The notes under the pieces are model-generated. The model had not been told where the DNA came from. It saw nothing but the letters and a program-made list of their open reading frames with translations, and ran no database searches. Source: Oscillospiraceae bacterium (GTDB lineage: Bacteria; Bacillota; Clostridia; Oscillospirales; Ruminococcaceae). Taken from it: 64,000 bases of DNA. How positions within the stretch are numbered: the first letter of the stretch is position 1; each line of letters begins with the position of its first letter. Made by a program: the position numbers and the translations under genes. Positions 7,066 to 15,127 of the stretch are shown in pieces. Location of the stretch: the NCBI GenBank assembly GCA_900768995.1, contig CAAGEZ010000042.1, forward strand, positions 99,899 through 163,898, read 5' to 3'.

Positions 7066-8385
7066 TCATAAAGATTTTGCAGGATTATTATTCTCATTCT
7101 GAGCGGGAGTATTCGGGAGACAAACGGTAATTCTTGTACCAATATCCTTGTAGGATATGACCTCAAAATGGCCGCTGTGACGGTCAACTATCCATTTTGC
7201 TATGGAAAGTCCGAGACCTGTGCCGCCTGTTTCACGGTTTCTTGCAGGGTCAGAACGGAAAAATCTGTCAAAGATCAGCGGAATATCCTTTTCATCAATG
7301 CCGATTCCCGTGTCCTGGACTTCAAAGCAGTTCTCCCCTTTTTCATTTTTCATAACTCTGAGAGTAACTGTATTGCCCTTGGGGGTATATTTTTTCGCAT
7401 TATCGCAGAGAATACGGGCAGTCTGCTTTATCATCGAAATATCGGCATAAACGCTTATCTCGTCCTTAATGTCAAGGTTGTAGGTGTGGTCGGGGTCTAT
7501 CATTTCCGCTTCTGAATGGACTTCCCTTATCATATCAGAAAGTGAAAACTCCGTCATATTCACAGGCTGCCTGCCATTGTCGCCCCTTGCAAGGAACAAA
7601 AGCTGCTCGACAAGCTTGTTCATATTTTCCGATTCATTTTTTATTGCCGTAATGCCCTCATCAAGTATCTTTTCGTCGGATTTTCCCCACCTGTCAAGCA
7701 TATCCGCATAGCCCTTGATGACCGCTATAGGCGTTCTCAGCTCGTGTGATGCATCGGAAACAAATCGTGACTGACTTTTGTATGCCTCCCTCATTCGGTC
7801 AAGCAGGTCATTTATAGCCTTTTCAATACGCTTCAAATCACGGTTTCCCGTAGAAATATGAATATCCGAATCCATAGGATCTATTTTTCCGATGGCAGAC
7901 TCAATATCATCAAAATTATATTGGCTGTTGTGAGCGGCAGCTGTAAGCTCTGTTGCCGTGACAGCTATTTTATTAAGAGGACTGAGCATTTTCTTAGCCC
8001 TGAAATATTCAGGAAGAAAGGTCAGCAGCCATATTATGACCTGAATCATAGCCACAGCCGCCATACCTACTGTAAGTACCCTTGCAAATGTGCCGCATCT
8101 GACCGAGTATTCACCGAAATGATAAATCCCCGTGCCAAGGGCAGCCCAAACATTTTCGCCGCCCGAATCTGCCGTAACGCCGCTGAAATCGAAATTAAAG
8201 CTTCGGTCGATATCCGTTTTGAACACGGAAACGTAATTTGCTTCGGCGGCTATGCACCAGCTCACAACCGAAAAAACAATAATAAGCAGGTCGCAGAGAA
8301 GATACTGTCCCAAGCGTTCAAGCTGCCTGCTGGCGGTTATCTGCCCTGCGATGGAACTGCTGTTATCGGGCTTGTTTTTTTCCAC
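7066..8385 (-). CDS. Sensor histidine kinase of an OmpR-type two-component system
   Basis: I choose the GTG at 8385 because AGGAGG lies 7 nt before it; an ATG at 8412 has no ribosome site and overlaps the lipase gene. This gives 439 residues. Two membrane helices (LLIIVFSVVSWCIAA and VGMAAVAMIQVIIWLLTFL) enclose an extracellular sensor loop of about 75 residues. Then come a HAMP-like linker, the H box FVSDASHELRTPIAVIKGYA (phospho-acceptor His), the N box LCDNAKKYTPKGN, the G1 box VQDTGIGIDEKDIPLIFDRF and the G2 box GGTGLGLSIAKWIVDRH. It should autophosphorylate and pass phosphate to the response regulator at 9207-9890. A lipase gene separates the pair, which is unusual. Confidence 0.93.
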   Translation of the reverse strand: MEKNKPDNSSSIAGQITASRQLERLGQYLLCDLLIIVFSVVSWCIAAEANYVSVFKTDIDRSFNFDFSGVTADSGGENVWAALGTGIYHFGEYSVRCGTFARVLTVGMAAVAMIQVIIWLLTFLPEYFRAKKMLSPLNKIAVTATELTAAAHNSQYNFDDIESAIGKIDPMDSDIHISTGNRDLKRIEKAINDLLDRMREAYKSQSRFVSDASHELRTPIAVIKGYADMLDRWGKSDEKILDEGITAIKNESENMNKLVEQLLFLARGDNGRQPVNMTEFSLSDMIREVHSEAEMIDPDHTYNLDIKDEISVYADISMIKQTARILCDNAKKYTPKGNTVTLRVMKNEKGENCFEVQDTGIGIDEKDIPLIFDRFFRSDPARNRETGGTGLGLSIAKWIVDRHSGHFEVISYKDIGTRITVCLPNTPAQNENNNPAKSL

Positions 8386-8401
8386 ACAGCCACCTCCTTT
8401 T

Positions 8402-9220
8402 TCAGAAGCCAAGCTCTTTGAGACCGTTTATTATGTCAACATAAAACTCCGTAATGTCGGAAACGCCGCCGTTCTTGTCAGCCGAAAGCCTGCTCCTGCG
8501 CATATCCACCTCATCGCAGTGGGATATTCCCCGTTTGCCGCTGCCGTAGTAAACTCCTTTGAAATTTGTCCATTTAACGGAATCAGGCGCAAGCAGACCG
8601 TCATTTTCTCCCTCAAAATGATTTACAACAAGCCAGGGAAACGCCATAAGCATATCCGAGCTCATCTTTTTCATTGCAAAAGCATAGCTTTGATAATAAA
8701 CTCCCTCAGCGTCGGGATTTTCCCTGTTGAACCGCTCTGCATCGACAGTTCGGAAGCTCTTTACTGCTTCATATGTATGTGGAGATCTGTCCCCCAGTAT
8801 CCGAAACCACAGGTCAGCCGCACCGCAGCCGAATCTTACCGCCCCCTGCGGCAGCTTCATAAGCTTATCCACCGTGACCGAACCGTTATGAGGCGTGGAC
8901 AACGTTGTAAGAGATACTGTTTTATCCGCATATCCAAGTGTCGAGATAAGATATCTCGCCTCAAGCCCACCCTTTGAATGAGCGATAATGTTCACCTTTT
9001 CTGCACCCGATTTTTCAAGAGCGACATCAAGTGATATTTTAAGCTGCTCTGCATTGCTCTCAATGCTGCCGTTGCTGTCCTGTCTGCCGTAGTAGACCTC
9101 TGCGCCGTTTCTTTCAAGTGCTTCGGGGATTCGTCCCCAGTAATTCACAAGCTTATAATCCTTGAAACCCATTCCGTGAACAAGAAGAACAGGATATTTC
9201 AGCTTATCACTTGATGACAT
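8402..9220 (-). CDS. Alpha/beta hydrolase, triacylglycerol lipase-like
   Basis: 272 residues. An early strand-turn YPVLLVHGMGFKDY gives the oxyanion region, and the nucleophile elbow VNIIAHSKGGLEARYLIS contains the Ser in AHSKGG. LTTLSTPHNGS and a late GISHCDEVDM fit the lipase class, and the last His is a candidate catalytic base. No signal peptide is seen, so it is probably cytoplasmic. It likely hydrolyses an acyl ester; the substrate is unknown. Its ATG lies inside the end of the response regulator gene (14-nt overlap), so the two are probably translationally coupled. Confidence 0.85.
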   Translation of the reverse strand: MSSSDKLKYPVLLVHGMGFKDYKLVNYWGRIPEALERNGAEVYYGRQDSNGSIESNAEQLKISLDVALEKSGAEKVNIIAHSKGGLEARYLISTLGYADKTVSLTTLSTPHNGSVTVDKLMKLPQGAVRFGCGAADLWFRILGDRSPHTYEAVKSFRTVDAERFNRENPDAEGVYYQSYAFAMKKMSSDMLMAFPWLVVNHFEGENDGLLAPDSVKWTNFKGVYYGSGKRGISHCDEVDMRRSRLSADKNGGVSDITEFYVDIINGLKELGF

Positions 9221-9890
9221 AGCCTACACCCCTGACAGTCTGAATGTACTTTGTCTCCGATACCTCTTCAAGCTTGCTCCTGAGATACCTTATATAAACG
9301 TCCACCACATTTGTCTCACCAAAATAATCATAGCCCCATACACGCTCCAGAAGCTGCTCACGGGTAAGAACTATGGAAACATTTTCAAGCAGTGCCTGCA
9401 AAAGTCCGAACTCCTTGACAGTAAGCTCCAGCGGCTTTCCTCCGCAGGTAACTGTATGTCTCGCAGTGTCCATCGAAAGCTCCTTGAACGTGATAACATC
9501 ACCCTTTGCCTTGTCATCTTCCGCAGGGCGGTGCTGACGGAGAGTCACTCTTATTCTCGCAAGCAGCTCTTCTATGGCAAAAGGCTTTGTGATGTAATCG
9601 TCAGCTCCCATATCAAGCCCCGAAACCTTATCCATCACCGAATCTCTCGCCGTGAGCATTATCACGGGCACATTATTTTCAGCCTTTCTGAGTCGTCTCA
9701 GCACCTCAAGGCCGTTCAGCTCAGGCAGCATTATATCAAGAAGTATAAGGTCAAATTCTCCGCTTTCCGCAAGAGAAAGTCCCTGCCGTCCGTCCCCTGC
9801 CACAGTCGTTTCATAATCCTCGTGTTCAAGCTCCAGCTGAATAAATCTTGCAAGCTGATGTTCGTCCTCAACTATCAGAATCTTTGGCAT
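9207..9890 (-). CDS. OmpR/PhoB-family response regulator
   Basis: 227 residues. Receiver domain 1-120: KILIVEDEHQLARFIQLELE (acidic pocket), DLILLDIMLPELNGLEVLRR (phospho-acceptor Asp), VIMLTARDSVMDKVSGLDMG and ADDYITKPFAIEELLARIRV (conserved Lys). The C-terminal winged helix ends VVDVYIRYLRSKLEE and YIQTVRGVGYVIK. It binds DNA as a dimer once phosphorylated by the kinase encoded two genes downstream. It starts 15 nt after a DUF4342 gene, which makes that membrane protein part of the operon and a possible regulatory partner (inference). Confidence 0.95.
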   Translation of the reverse strand: MPKILIVEDEHQLARFIQLELEHEDYETTVAGDGRQGLSLAESGEFDLILLDIMLPELNGLEVLRRLRKAENNVPVIMLTARDSVMDKVSGLDMGADDYITKPFAIEELLARIRVTLRQHRPAEDDKAKGDVITFKELSMDTARHTVTCGGKPLELTVKEFGLLQALLENVSIVLTREQLLERVWGYDYFGETNVVDVYIRYLRSKLEEVSETKYIQTVRGVGYVIK

Positions 9891-9905
9891 AAAAACTGTC
9901 CCCCA

Positions 9906-10346
9906 TCAAATATCTTTTCTTATAGAATAGCTGCACCCGTTAAACAGCGTGATTATCACAATAAGGAAGCAAAGTCCCACGGTACAGCACATAAGGATAA
10001 TTGCAAGTACCAGCGGAAATTCAAGGATATCCCTGCCGTCCTTGGAAATGACCACACGGTATTTCAGGATATCTCGGAGAAATTCGCAGAGCTTCTGCCA
10101 GGCAAGGCTGAAAAACTCCTTGATATTCTCAGCATCAGCGGCAGATTTTTCGCTGTAAACATAATAATCGGGCTGCATACCGGTTGAATACTTGTTGCTT
10201 TTTGAACCGCCAAGCTTCCCACGGCGTTCAAGGATTATCATAGCTTCAAGCAGATCGAAGTTTGCTTCCTTGAGCACTTCTCCTGCCTCTTCATAGGATA
10301 TCCCGCACTTTTCCACAAGCTTTTCAGCCATTTCGTGATGCTCCAT
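9906..10346 (-). CDS. UBA-like plus DUF4342 small membrane protein (first of three)
   Basis: 146 residues from the ATG preceded by AAAGGAGT at 7 nt; a Met 12 codons earlier has no ribosome site. Residues 1-40 (MAEKLVEKCGISYEEAGEVL) form a UBA/TS-N-like three-helix fold such as precedes DUF4342 in other Firmicutes. A linker follows, then the DUF4342 core: strand YRVVISKDGRDILEFPLVLA, one hydrophobic hairpin or two short membrane helices, and NGCSYSIRKDI. Function unknown. It heads the operon with the response regulator, lipase, kinase and thioredoxin. Two paralogues lie upstream. Confidence 0.75.
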   Translation of the reverse strand: MEHHEMAEKLVEKCGISYEEAGEVLKEANFDLLEAMIILERRGKLGGSKSNKYSTGMQPDYYVYSEKSAADAENIKEFFSLAWQKLCEFLRDILKYRVVISKDGRDILEFPLVLAIILMCCTVGLCFLIVIITLFNGCSYSIRKDI

Positions 10347-10442
10347 AGGAAGACTCCTTTCTGATTTTTTCAAATTCACCATAAGCTTTGCCTTTCATTA
10401 TAGCATAAAAATGAAACGATTACAACCGAATTATATTAATAA

Positions 10443-10481
10443 TGCCGCATTTTTCTGTATTGTATTCTGAAAAATGCGGCA
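10443..10481 (-). terminator. Terminator after the second DUF4342 gene
   Basis: Perfect 13-bp inverted repeat TGCCGCATTTTTC/GAAAAATGCGGCA with a 13-nt loop, just downstream of the minus-strand stop at 10487. The following T tract is weak. Confidence 0.7.
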
Positions 10482-10486
10482 AAGTA

Positions 10487-10996
10487 TTACTTATTGAAGA
10501 AACCGTTATCGCAGGGTCCCTCATCGGGCTTTTTATATTCATAAGTCGGTGCAGACTGAGGAGCGTGGGCAGGTCTTATGAAGCCGAAAACAAATTCCTT
10601 TGAAAAATCAGGTCCGTAGAATGTGTATGTCACTCCGAAAAGCAGTGATATGAGCACAACGGGAACTAAAAAGCTTCCGAAGAATATGATACACAAGACT
10701 GCTGCTATCACAGGCATACAGAAATATTCCCTGCTGCCTGCTATGCTTACATAATTTCTGCGGAGCTTTGTGAAAATATTTTCCGCACAGCCCGCAGCAT
10801 ATCTGCCGCCTTTTCTGAAATTATTCCGTGCATTTCGGAACATATCGTTTATGCTCTCGTTTTTGTAATGAGCCTTTTCAAGCATTTCAGCCGCCGCAAG
10901 CATATCCTTGCCGCAGGCTTCGTATGCATATCTTGCTTCTTCAAAGCTTGCTCCTGTTTTCCTTACAAGTTCGCTTACATTTTCAAAATCAGTCAT
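10487..10996 (-). CDS. UBA-like plus DUF4342 small membrane protein (second of three)
   Basis: 169 residues. The N-terminal helical segment FENVSELVRKTGASFEEARY is the same UBA-like module as in its neighbour. A basic stretch of about 30 residues follows, then the DUF4342 core NYVSIAGSREYFCMPVIAAV with a long hydrophobic region (about 100-135) and GVTYTFYGPDF. A Pro/Tyr-rich C-terminal tail is extra. Function unknown; a cytoplasmic-face membrane protein is likely. It has its own terminator, and TTAATC repeats upstream. Confidence 0.72.
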   Translation of the reverse strand: MTDFENVSELVRKTGASFEEARYAYEACGKDMLAAAEMLEKAHYKNESINDMFRNARNNFRKGGRYAAGCAENIFTKLRRNYVSIAGSREYFCMPVIAAVLCIIFFGSFLVPVVLISLLFGVTYTFYGPDFSKEFVFGFIRPAHAPQSAPTYEYKKPDEGPCDNGFFNK

Positions 10997-11044
10997 AAAA
11001 AATCATCGGTTCCTTTCGTATATGACTTTTGTTTCATTGTGTTT

Positions 11045-11090
11045 ATTATATCCGACGTGGATTAAACCCGATTGTGATTAAGATTAAAAT
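11045..11090 (-). promoter_or_regulatory. Upstream region of the second DUF4342 gene: TATAAT and three TTAATC repeats
   Basis: On the minus strand TATAAT (11050-11045) is preceded by three TTAATC copies (at 11087-11082, 11081-11076 and 11065-11060); two are in tandem. No good -35 box is visible, as is common at activator-dependent promoters. Binding by the neighbouring response regulator is a guess. Confidence 0.35.
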
Positions 11091-11102
11091 ATCATTAGAA
11101 AA

Positions 11103-11378
11103 TTAATTTCTGGGTCTGAATGTTATCTTTTTGGGACTTGGGAAATCTTCGCCGTCAATGGTGTATTCAACTCCGCAGAAAAGGGAGACGAGAATTGCTA
11201 TCACCGAAATTTTAAAGGTGAGAAGCGCAATTATGAGAAAAGCCAGTATAGGCATATGAAATATCTCGCCCGTCCTTGAAACCGTTACGTTGTTTCTGCA
11301 TATCACAGAGAAAAATCTCTTTATTTTTTCACCAATACTCATTTTACCTGTTACCTCCATAGGAAGATTTTTATTCAT
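11103..11378 (-). CDS. Short DUF4342 membrane protein (third of three)
   Basis: 91 residues if started at MNKNLPMEV (AAAGGAC about 11 nt upstream); a later Met at MSIGEKIKRF, preceded by GGAGGT, is an alternative. It lacks the N-terminal UBA-like module of the two paralogues but keeps the core NNVTVSRTGEIFHMPILAFL, a hydrophobic stretch of about 30 residues and CGVEYTIDGEDF. Function unknown. The three paralogues in a row suggest a membrane assembly of related subunits (inference). Confidence 0.68.
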   Translation of the reverse strand: MNKNLPMEVTGKMSIGEKIKRFFSVICRNNVTVSRTGEIFHMPILAFLIIALLTFKISVIAILVSLFCGVEYTIDGEDFPSPKKITFRPRN

Positions 11379-11490
11379 ATCTGCCGCCGTCCTTTCGGTT
11401 TTTGGAATAACTATATAATACACCATTAATATTAGACTGTATTTTAAGGCAGGTTAAAAACAGATTAGAGCTTTATTGGTTTTTAAAGAA

Positions 11491-11527
11491 AATGCCCCGA
11501 GCGGATCATCTCCGTTCGAGGCAAATG
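11491..11527 (-). terminator. Terminator of the DUF4349 gene
   Basis: Stem TGCCCCGAGCGGA pairing TCCGTTCGAGGCA (one G-T, one mismatch) followed on the minus strand by TTTTCTTT. Confidence 0.8.
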
Positions 11528-11531
11528 TTAT

Positions 11532-12551
11532 TTACTGCTTATTTTCGGAATCATTCTGAGCCGCCGTATTTTCGGGTGCGGGAGAAATATTTTTCGCCGC
11601 TCTTTTCTTTTTGATACTCTTTCTTATGAGGATTATAACAAAAATGATAATTCCGATGAGAATGATGTAAGGCAGCAGTGCAATTATTATAAACAGGAGC
11701 ACTTCAAGGAATTTTACGAAATTTGATGCTGTAGAGGAAATTGTGTTTTTCAGTCTCTGACCGAATGTGTCCTTCTGAACAGGCTCGGGAGTGTACTGCT
11801 TGACCTCGTTTATGCTGATGTTAACGAAAGAATATGCAACATCTGTGCTGATATCGTTCATTCTTGTTTTGATCTTGGCAATCTCGATTTGAAGCTCTGT
11901 CAGTTCCTTTTCAACGGAAACTGCGTATTCGTCATCAGTTATTTCGGCAAGGAGAGCGATATATCTTTGTTCCTTGGCTTCATAAATTTCAAGAGTGGTG
12001 GACAGGTCATAGTATTCACTGCTCACGTTCTGAACAGAAGCATTCTTGCTTCTGAGGTCGCCAAGCTCTGCCGCCGCCGCACAGAATGCATCATAATCAG
12101 TGCTGGGAACACGAACAGTTGCCGAATAGGTCTGCCACTTTTCGTCGTCCTCGCTGTACCACCTGCTGCCTGAGCCGCCGTCATTATAATTTTCATTCTC
12201 CACAAATCCGCCGAAGCTGTCAAGGCTTTCCTTGAATTTGCTTACAGCCGTGTCAAAATCCAGCACATCTACAGACATATCGCAGGAATAGACCAGCATT
12301 TCCTTTTTTATTCTGTCAGCGGCAAGTCCGTCCTCATCGCCGCTTCCGTTTGATGATGCATCTGCATTTTCAACTTCATCGGAATATGAGTAATCATCAT
12401 TGTAATATGATTCACCTGCTGAATCATAGGAAGAGTATCCCTTGCTGTTCTGAGATATGCTTGCCGTATCAGATGCATAATTTGAGCTGCTTCCACAGCC
12501 TGTGAGGAGTGCCGCAGAAAGTAAAAATGCTGTAATGCTTATTTTTTTCAT
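11532..12551 (-). CDS. DUF4349 lipoprotein with a C-terminal membrane helix
   Basis: 339 residues. Signal peptide with lipobox LLTGC (Cys about residue 19), then a Ser/Asp/Tyr-rich linker to about residue 80. The DUF4349 domain follows: MLVYSCDMSVDVLDFDTAVS, FGGFVENENYNDGG, then a coiled coil (SVEKELTELQIEIAKIKTRM, about 205-225), AYSFVNISINEV, and a single membrane span (VLLFIIIALLPYIILIGIII) with a basic cytoplasmic tail. The family is common in Clostridia and its role is not established. With both a lipid anchor and a membrane helix it would form a fixed loop on the outer face. Confidence 0.85.
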   Translation of the reverse strand: MKKISITAFLLSAALLTGCGSSSNYASDTASISQNSKGYSSYDSAGESYYNDDYSYSDEVENADASSNGSGDEDGLAADRIKKEMLVYSCDMSVDVLDFDTAVSKFKESLDSFGGFVENENYNDGGSGSRWYSEDDEKWQTYSATVRVPSTDYDAFCAAAAELGDLRSKNASVQNVSSEYYDLSTTLEIYEAKEQRYIALLAEITDDEYAVSVEKELTELQIEIAKIKTRMNDISTDVAYSFVNISINEVKQYTPEPVQKDTFGQRLKNTISSTASNFVKFLEVLLFIIIALLPYIILIGIIIFVIILIRKSIKKKRAAKNISPAPENTAAQNDSENKQ

Positions 12552-12610
12552 TGTGTTACCCTCCTGTAAAATATAATGTTGGCTTTAATGTGCAAAAGTG
12601 AGACAATTTA

Positions 12611-12646
12611 AAAAAATGCGGCGGAAACAAAGCTGCGTCCGCCGCA
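12611..12646 (-). terminator. Terminator of the GH25 lysozyme gene
   Basis: Perfect 9-bp stem TGCGGCGGA/TCCGCCGCA with a 12-nt loop, followed on the minus strand by seven T residues. Confidence 0.85.
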
Positions 12647-12664
12647 GGAATATTGCCGACAGTG

Positions 12665-14479
12665 TTACCAGAATGTCGGTCTGTTAAGTCCATATTTCTT
12701 TATAGTGCCCTTATAATCCTTGTAGCAGTAGTTAAGGTCAACGTACTCTTCAATACCGTCAAGCTTTCCTGTTTCGCTGTACTGCCACATTCCGTAGTGA
12801 TAGCTGAAATTCTCAAAAAGCTTGCTCTCATCGCCCCAGCAGGCTACCCAGATATCATAGTCCGCAATTCGGTCATAAATGAGGTTATCGTCAAAGAACT
12901 TGGCATAGCTGTATATCATAGCGTAATATCCAGCATTTTCAAGGTCTTCCATAAATGCGACCACAATATCTGTAACAAGCTCCTTTGACATTCCGTCATA
13001 GAATGATTCCTCAATATCAAGCACCACGGGATATTCGGGAGAATATCCGCTTATCACATTAAGGAAATATGCCGCCTCCATATGGGCTTCCTTTACAGTC
13101 CTTGCGTACATATAGTGGTAAAAGCCGTATGGGATATCATTTTCCTCGCAGCCCTTAACATTGTCTGCAAGCTTGGGGTCTGTATCCTCATAACCGTATG
13201 AGGACCTTATCATTGCAAAGCCTGCACTGCCTGTTGACTTTACGGTCTTCCAGTCAATGTCGCCGTTCCACTTTGAAACGTCAATTCCGGGAATAACCTT
13301 GCCGTAAACCGTTACATAGACCGTATCGCTCTTGCCGTTGTCAGTTGTTAGGGTGATGACGGTGTTGCCCTCCTTGACACCCGTTACCTCGCCTCTGGAA
13401 TTGACCTTGGCAACAGATGTATCATCTGACTTTATGGTATATGTATATTTTGCTCCCGAGGGATAAACTCTCGCATCAAGGTCAAGTGTACTTCCCACAC
13501 GAACCATTACGGATTCTTCACCGAAACGAACCATTGTGGGAACAAGCTCGCCGTTCTCGTTGTACTCTCTCTCAGCCTCTTCCTCGTATGCCTCGTCCTT
13601 TTCCTCCTCGGAAAGAACGGGAACAACGGTCACATTGAGCTTGACCTTTTTGCCACTGGCCGTTGTGCAGACGATACGTGTATTTCCCGCACCTCTTGCG
13701 GTAACGACACCGTTTTTGTCTACCGAAGCCACAGCCTTGTTCAGTGAGCGGAAAGTAACGCTGTCAGTGCTGTTTGAGGGCGAAAGCTCGTACATTATTG
13801 CATACTGTTCTCCCTCAAATATTGTAACAGACCTGTGCTTGAGAGATATTCCTGTTGCCTTGACCTTTTCGCCGCTTACAGGCTGAGAAACCTCTGCATC
13901 TCCCGAAGTATCATCAGATCCTGAAATATCGGCTTTCTTTACGGTTATATAAAATTTGTCCTTAACTCCCGATGTAGTCTTTGCAGTAATAATAGCACTG
14001 CCCTTTCCCACTGCCGTAACATTTCCCTCAGCATCAACAGTGGCAATTTTCTTGCTTGATGTGGTAAATGTCACCTTGTCATCGGACTTTGAGGGTTTAA
14101 GGCGGTATCCTATCTTAAATGTGTCACCCACAGTCACAGATGTCTGATAGCTGTAGATAGTTATTTCCGTAGCAGGCTTTGTGACCGTTCCGCTGTCAGC
14201 AGGAGTTGTTTCAGTCGTATCTGACGAAGTATTGTCAATAACAATTATCTCGTCTGATGTGTCATCTTCAATAACGTCTTCCTGAATATTACTGCTGCTG
14301 TCGTCGATAAGCTCAGAATCACCGTCCGATGAAGTATTATTCTCAGACGAAGAGTCATTACCTTGTGCATACTGAGCGTAGATAGCAGCAGGGTCGGTAA
14401 ATGCCGATACTGTCACACCCTGAATAAGCATTGCTGCGGCAAGGCAAAGTGAACCTATCCTTGCAAAGTGTCCTTTCAT
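12665..14479 (-). CDS. Secreted Big_2-domain GH25 lysozyme
   Basis: 604 residues. Signal peptide (RIGSLCLAAAMLIQGVTVSA), then an acidic Ser/Thr/Asp linker to about residue 100. Three bacterial Ig-like (Big_2) repeats follow, each with the tail pattern ...VTAVGKGSAIITAKT, ...VTARGAGNTRIVCTT, ...VTGVKEGNTVITLTT. The C-terminal 200 residues are the GH25 muramidase barrel: GIDVSKWNGDIDWKTVK, AMIRSSYGYEDTDPK, PYGFYHYMYA, YPVVLDIEESFYD (catalytic Asp and Glu) and DIWVACWGD. It cleaves the MurNAc-GlcNAc bond of peptidoglycan outside the cell, perhaps as an autolysin held near the wall by the Ig-like repeats. It has its own promoter and terminator. Confidence 0.93.
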   Translation of the reverse strand: MKGHFARIGSLCLAAAMLIQGVTVSAFTDPAAIYAQYAQGNDSSSENNTSSDGDSELIDDSSSNIQEDVIEDDTSDEIIVIDNTSSDTTETTPADSGTVTKPATEITIYSYQTSVTVGDTFKIGYRLKPSKSDDKVTFTTSSKKIATVDAEGNVTAVGKGSAIITAKTTSGVKDKFYITVKKADISGSDDTSGDAEVSQPVSGEKVKATGISLKHRSVTIFEGEQYAIMYELSPSNSTDSVTFRSLNKAVASVDKNGVVTARGAGNTRIVCTTASGKKVKLNVTVVPVLSEEEKDEAYEEEAEREYNENGELVPTMVRFGEESVMVRVGSTLDLDARVYPSGAKYTYTIKSDDTSVAKVNSRGEVTGVKEGNTVITLTTDNGKSDTVYVTVYGKVIPGIDVSKWNGDIDWKTVKSTGSAGFAMIRSSYGYEDTDPKLADNVKGCEENDIPYGFYHYMYARTVKEAHMEAAYFLNVISGYSPEYPVVLDIEESFYDGMSKELVTDIVVAFMEDLENAGYYAMIYSYAKFFDDNLIYDRIADYDIWVACWGDESKLFENFSYHYGMWQYSETGKLDGIEEYVDLNYCYKDYKGTIKKYGLNRPTFW

Positions 14480-14525
14480 TTTCAGTTGTTCCCTTCTTGT
14501 TTCTGTAATTTTTATTTATAATATA

Positions 14526-14554
14526 ATTCTACAATATTTTCCCCTGCCTGTCAA
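14526..14554 (-). promoter_or_regulatory. Promoter of the GH25 lysozyme gene
   Basis: Minus strand TTGACA (14554-14549), 17-nt spacer, TAGAAT (14531-14526), about 50 nt before the start codon. Confidence 0.75.
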
Positions 14555-14631
14555 TAACAATACTGAATGTTACCAAATTGTCATAACTTTGAATATTCCC
14601 CTCAAATTACGCAGTAAAAGGTTTTTGGACA

Positions 14632-14695
14632 TAAAAACAGCAGCTGTGATTTCATCATTTTTTGTCAGTTTAAAGACAGATGATATCACAGCTGC
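14632..14695 (-). terminator. Terminator of the histidine operon
   Basis: Long inverted repeat GCAGCTGTGAT/ATCACAGCTGC (14640-14650 and 14685-14695), extended by TCATC/GATGA, with TGTTTTTA after it on the minus strand, right behind the hisI stop. Confidence 0.85.
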
Positions 14696-14705
14696 ATTAT
14701 ACATT

Positions 14706-15113
14706 TTATTTATCGTTTAAATTTATAAGCTTCATCGTGTCCATATCAAGCTCACGGTAATAGCAGTTATTGGGAACACCGTTGTGGCTTGTGTGGCATA
14801 TTCCGCCCTTATCGGGGGTCGCAATGAACACAAGGCTGTTCTGCTCACAGTTTACAAGTATTCTGTGAAGAGTAAAAGTATTGCCCGACTCTTTCCCCTT
14901 GAACCACAGCTCATTTCTTGATGTGCTCCAGAGTACCACCTTTTTAAGCCTGATAGACTCTTCAAGTGCCTGCTTGTTGATATAGGCGATAAGTATGACT
15001 TCCTTGGTATCCATATTCTGCACAGCCACAGGGATAACGTGATTTTCGGGCGATATGCCGTTTATCTTCTCCCAGTCGAGCATAAGCTCGCTTGTTTCTT
15101 CAATAAGTCCCAT
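14706..15113 (-). CDS. hisI: Phosphoribosyl-AMP cyclohydrolase HisI
   Basis: 135 residues from the ATG preceded by GGAGGGG; an ATG six codons earlier (15131) overlaps the hisF stop as ATGA and is a possible alternative. It opens the adenine ring of PR-AMP in histidine synthesis. Hallmarks: VQNMDTKEVILIAYINKQAL, LWSTSRNELWFKGKESGNTF, VNCEQNSLVFIATPDKGGICH and TSHNGVPNNCYYREL (zinc-binding Cys/His). The length covers only the cyclohydrolase; the HisE pyrophosphatase half seen in HisIE fusions is missing and no separate hisE is in the window. Last gene of the operon, followed by a strong terminator. Confidence 0.94.
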   Translation of the reverse strand: MGLIEETSELMLDWEKINGISPENHVIPVAVQNMDTKEVILIAYINKQALEESIRLKKVVLWSTSRNELWFKGKESGNTFTLHRILVNCEQNSLVFIATPDKGGICHTSHNGVPNNCYYRELDMDTMKLINLNDK

Positions 15114-15127
15114 ATTCCCCTCCGATG

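Noticed and set aside
13230..13290. Self-targeting of the host GH25 lysozyme by the GH25-like spacer
   Set aside because: Across the shared 24 nt motif there are about five mismatches and the flanks differ, so the spacer more likely comes from a phage endolysin.
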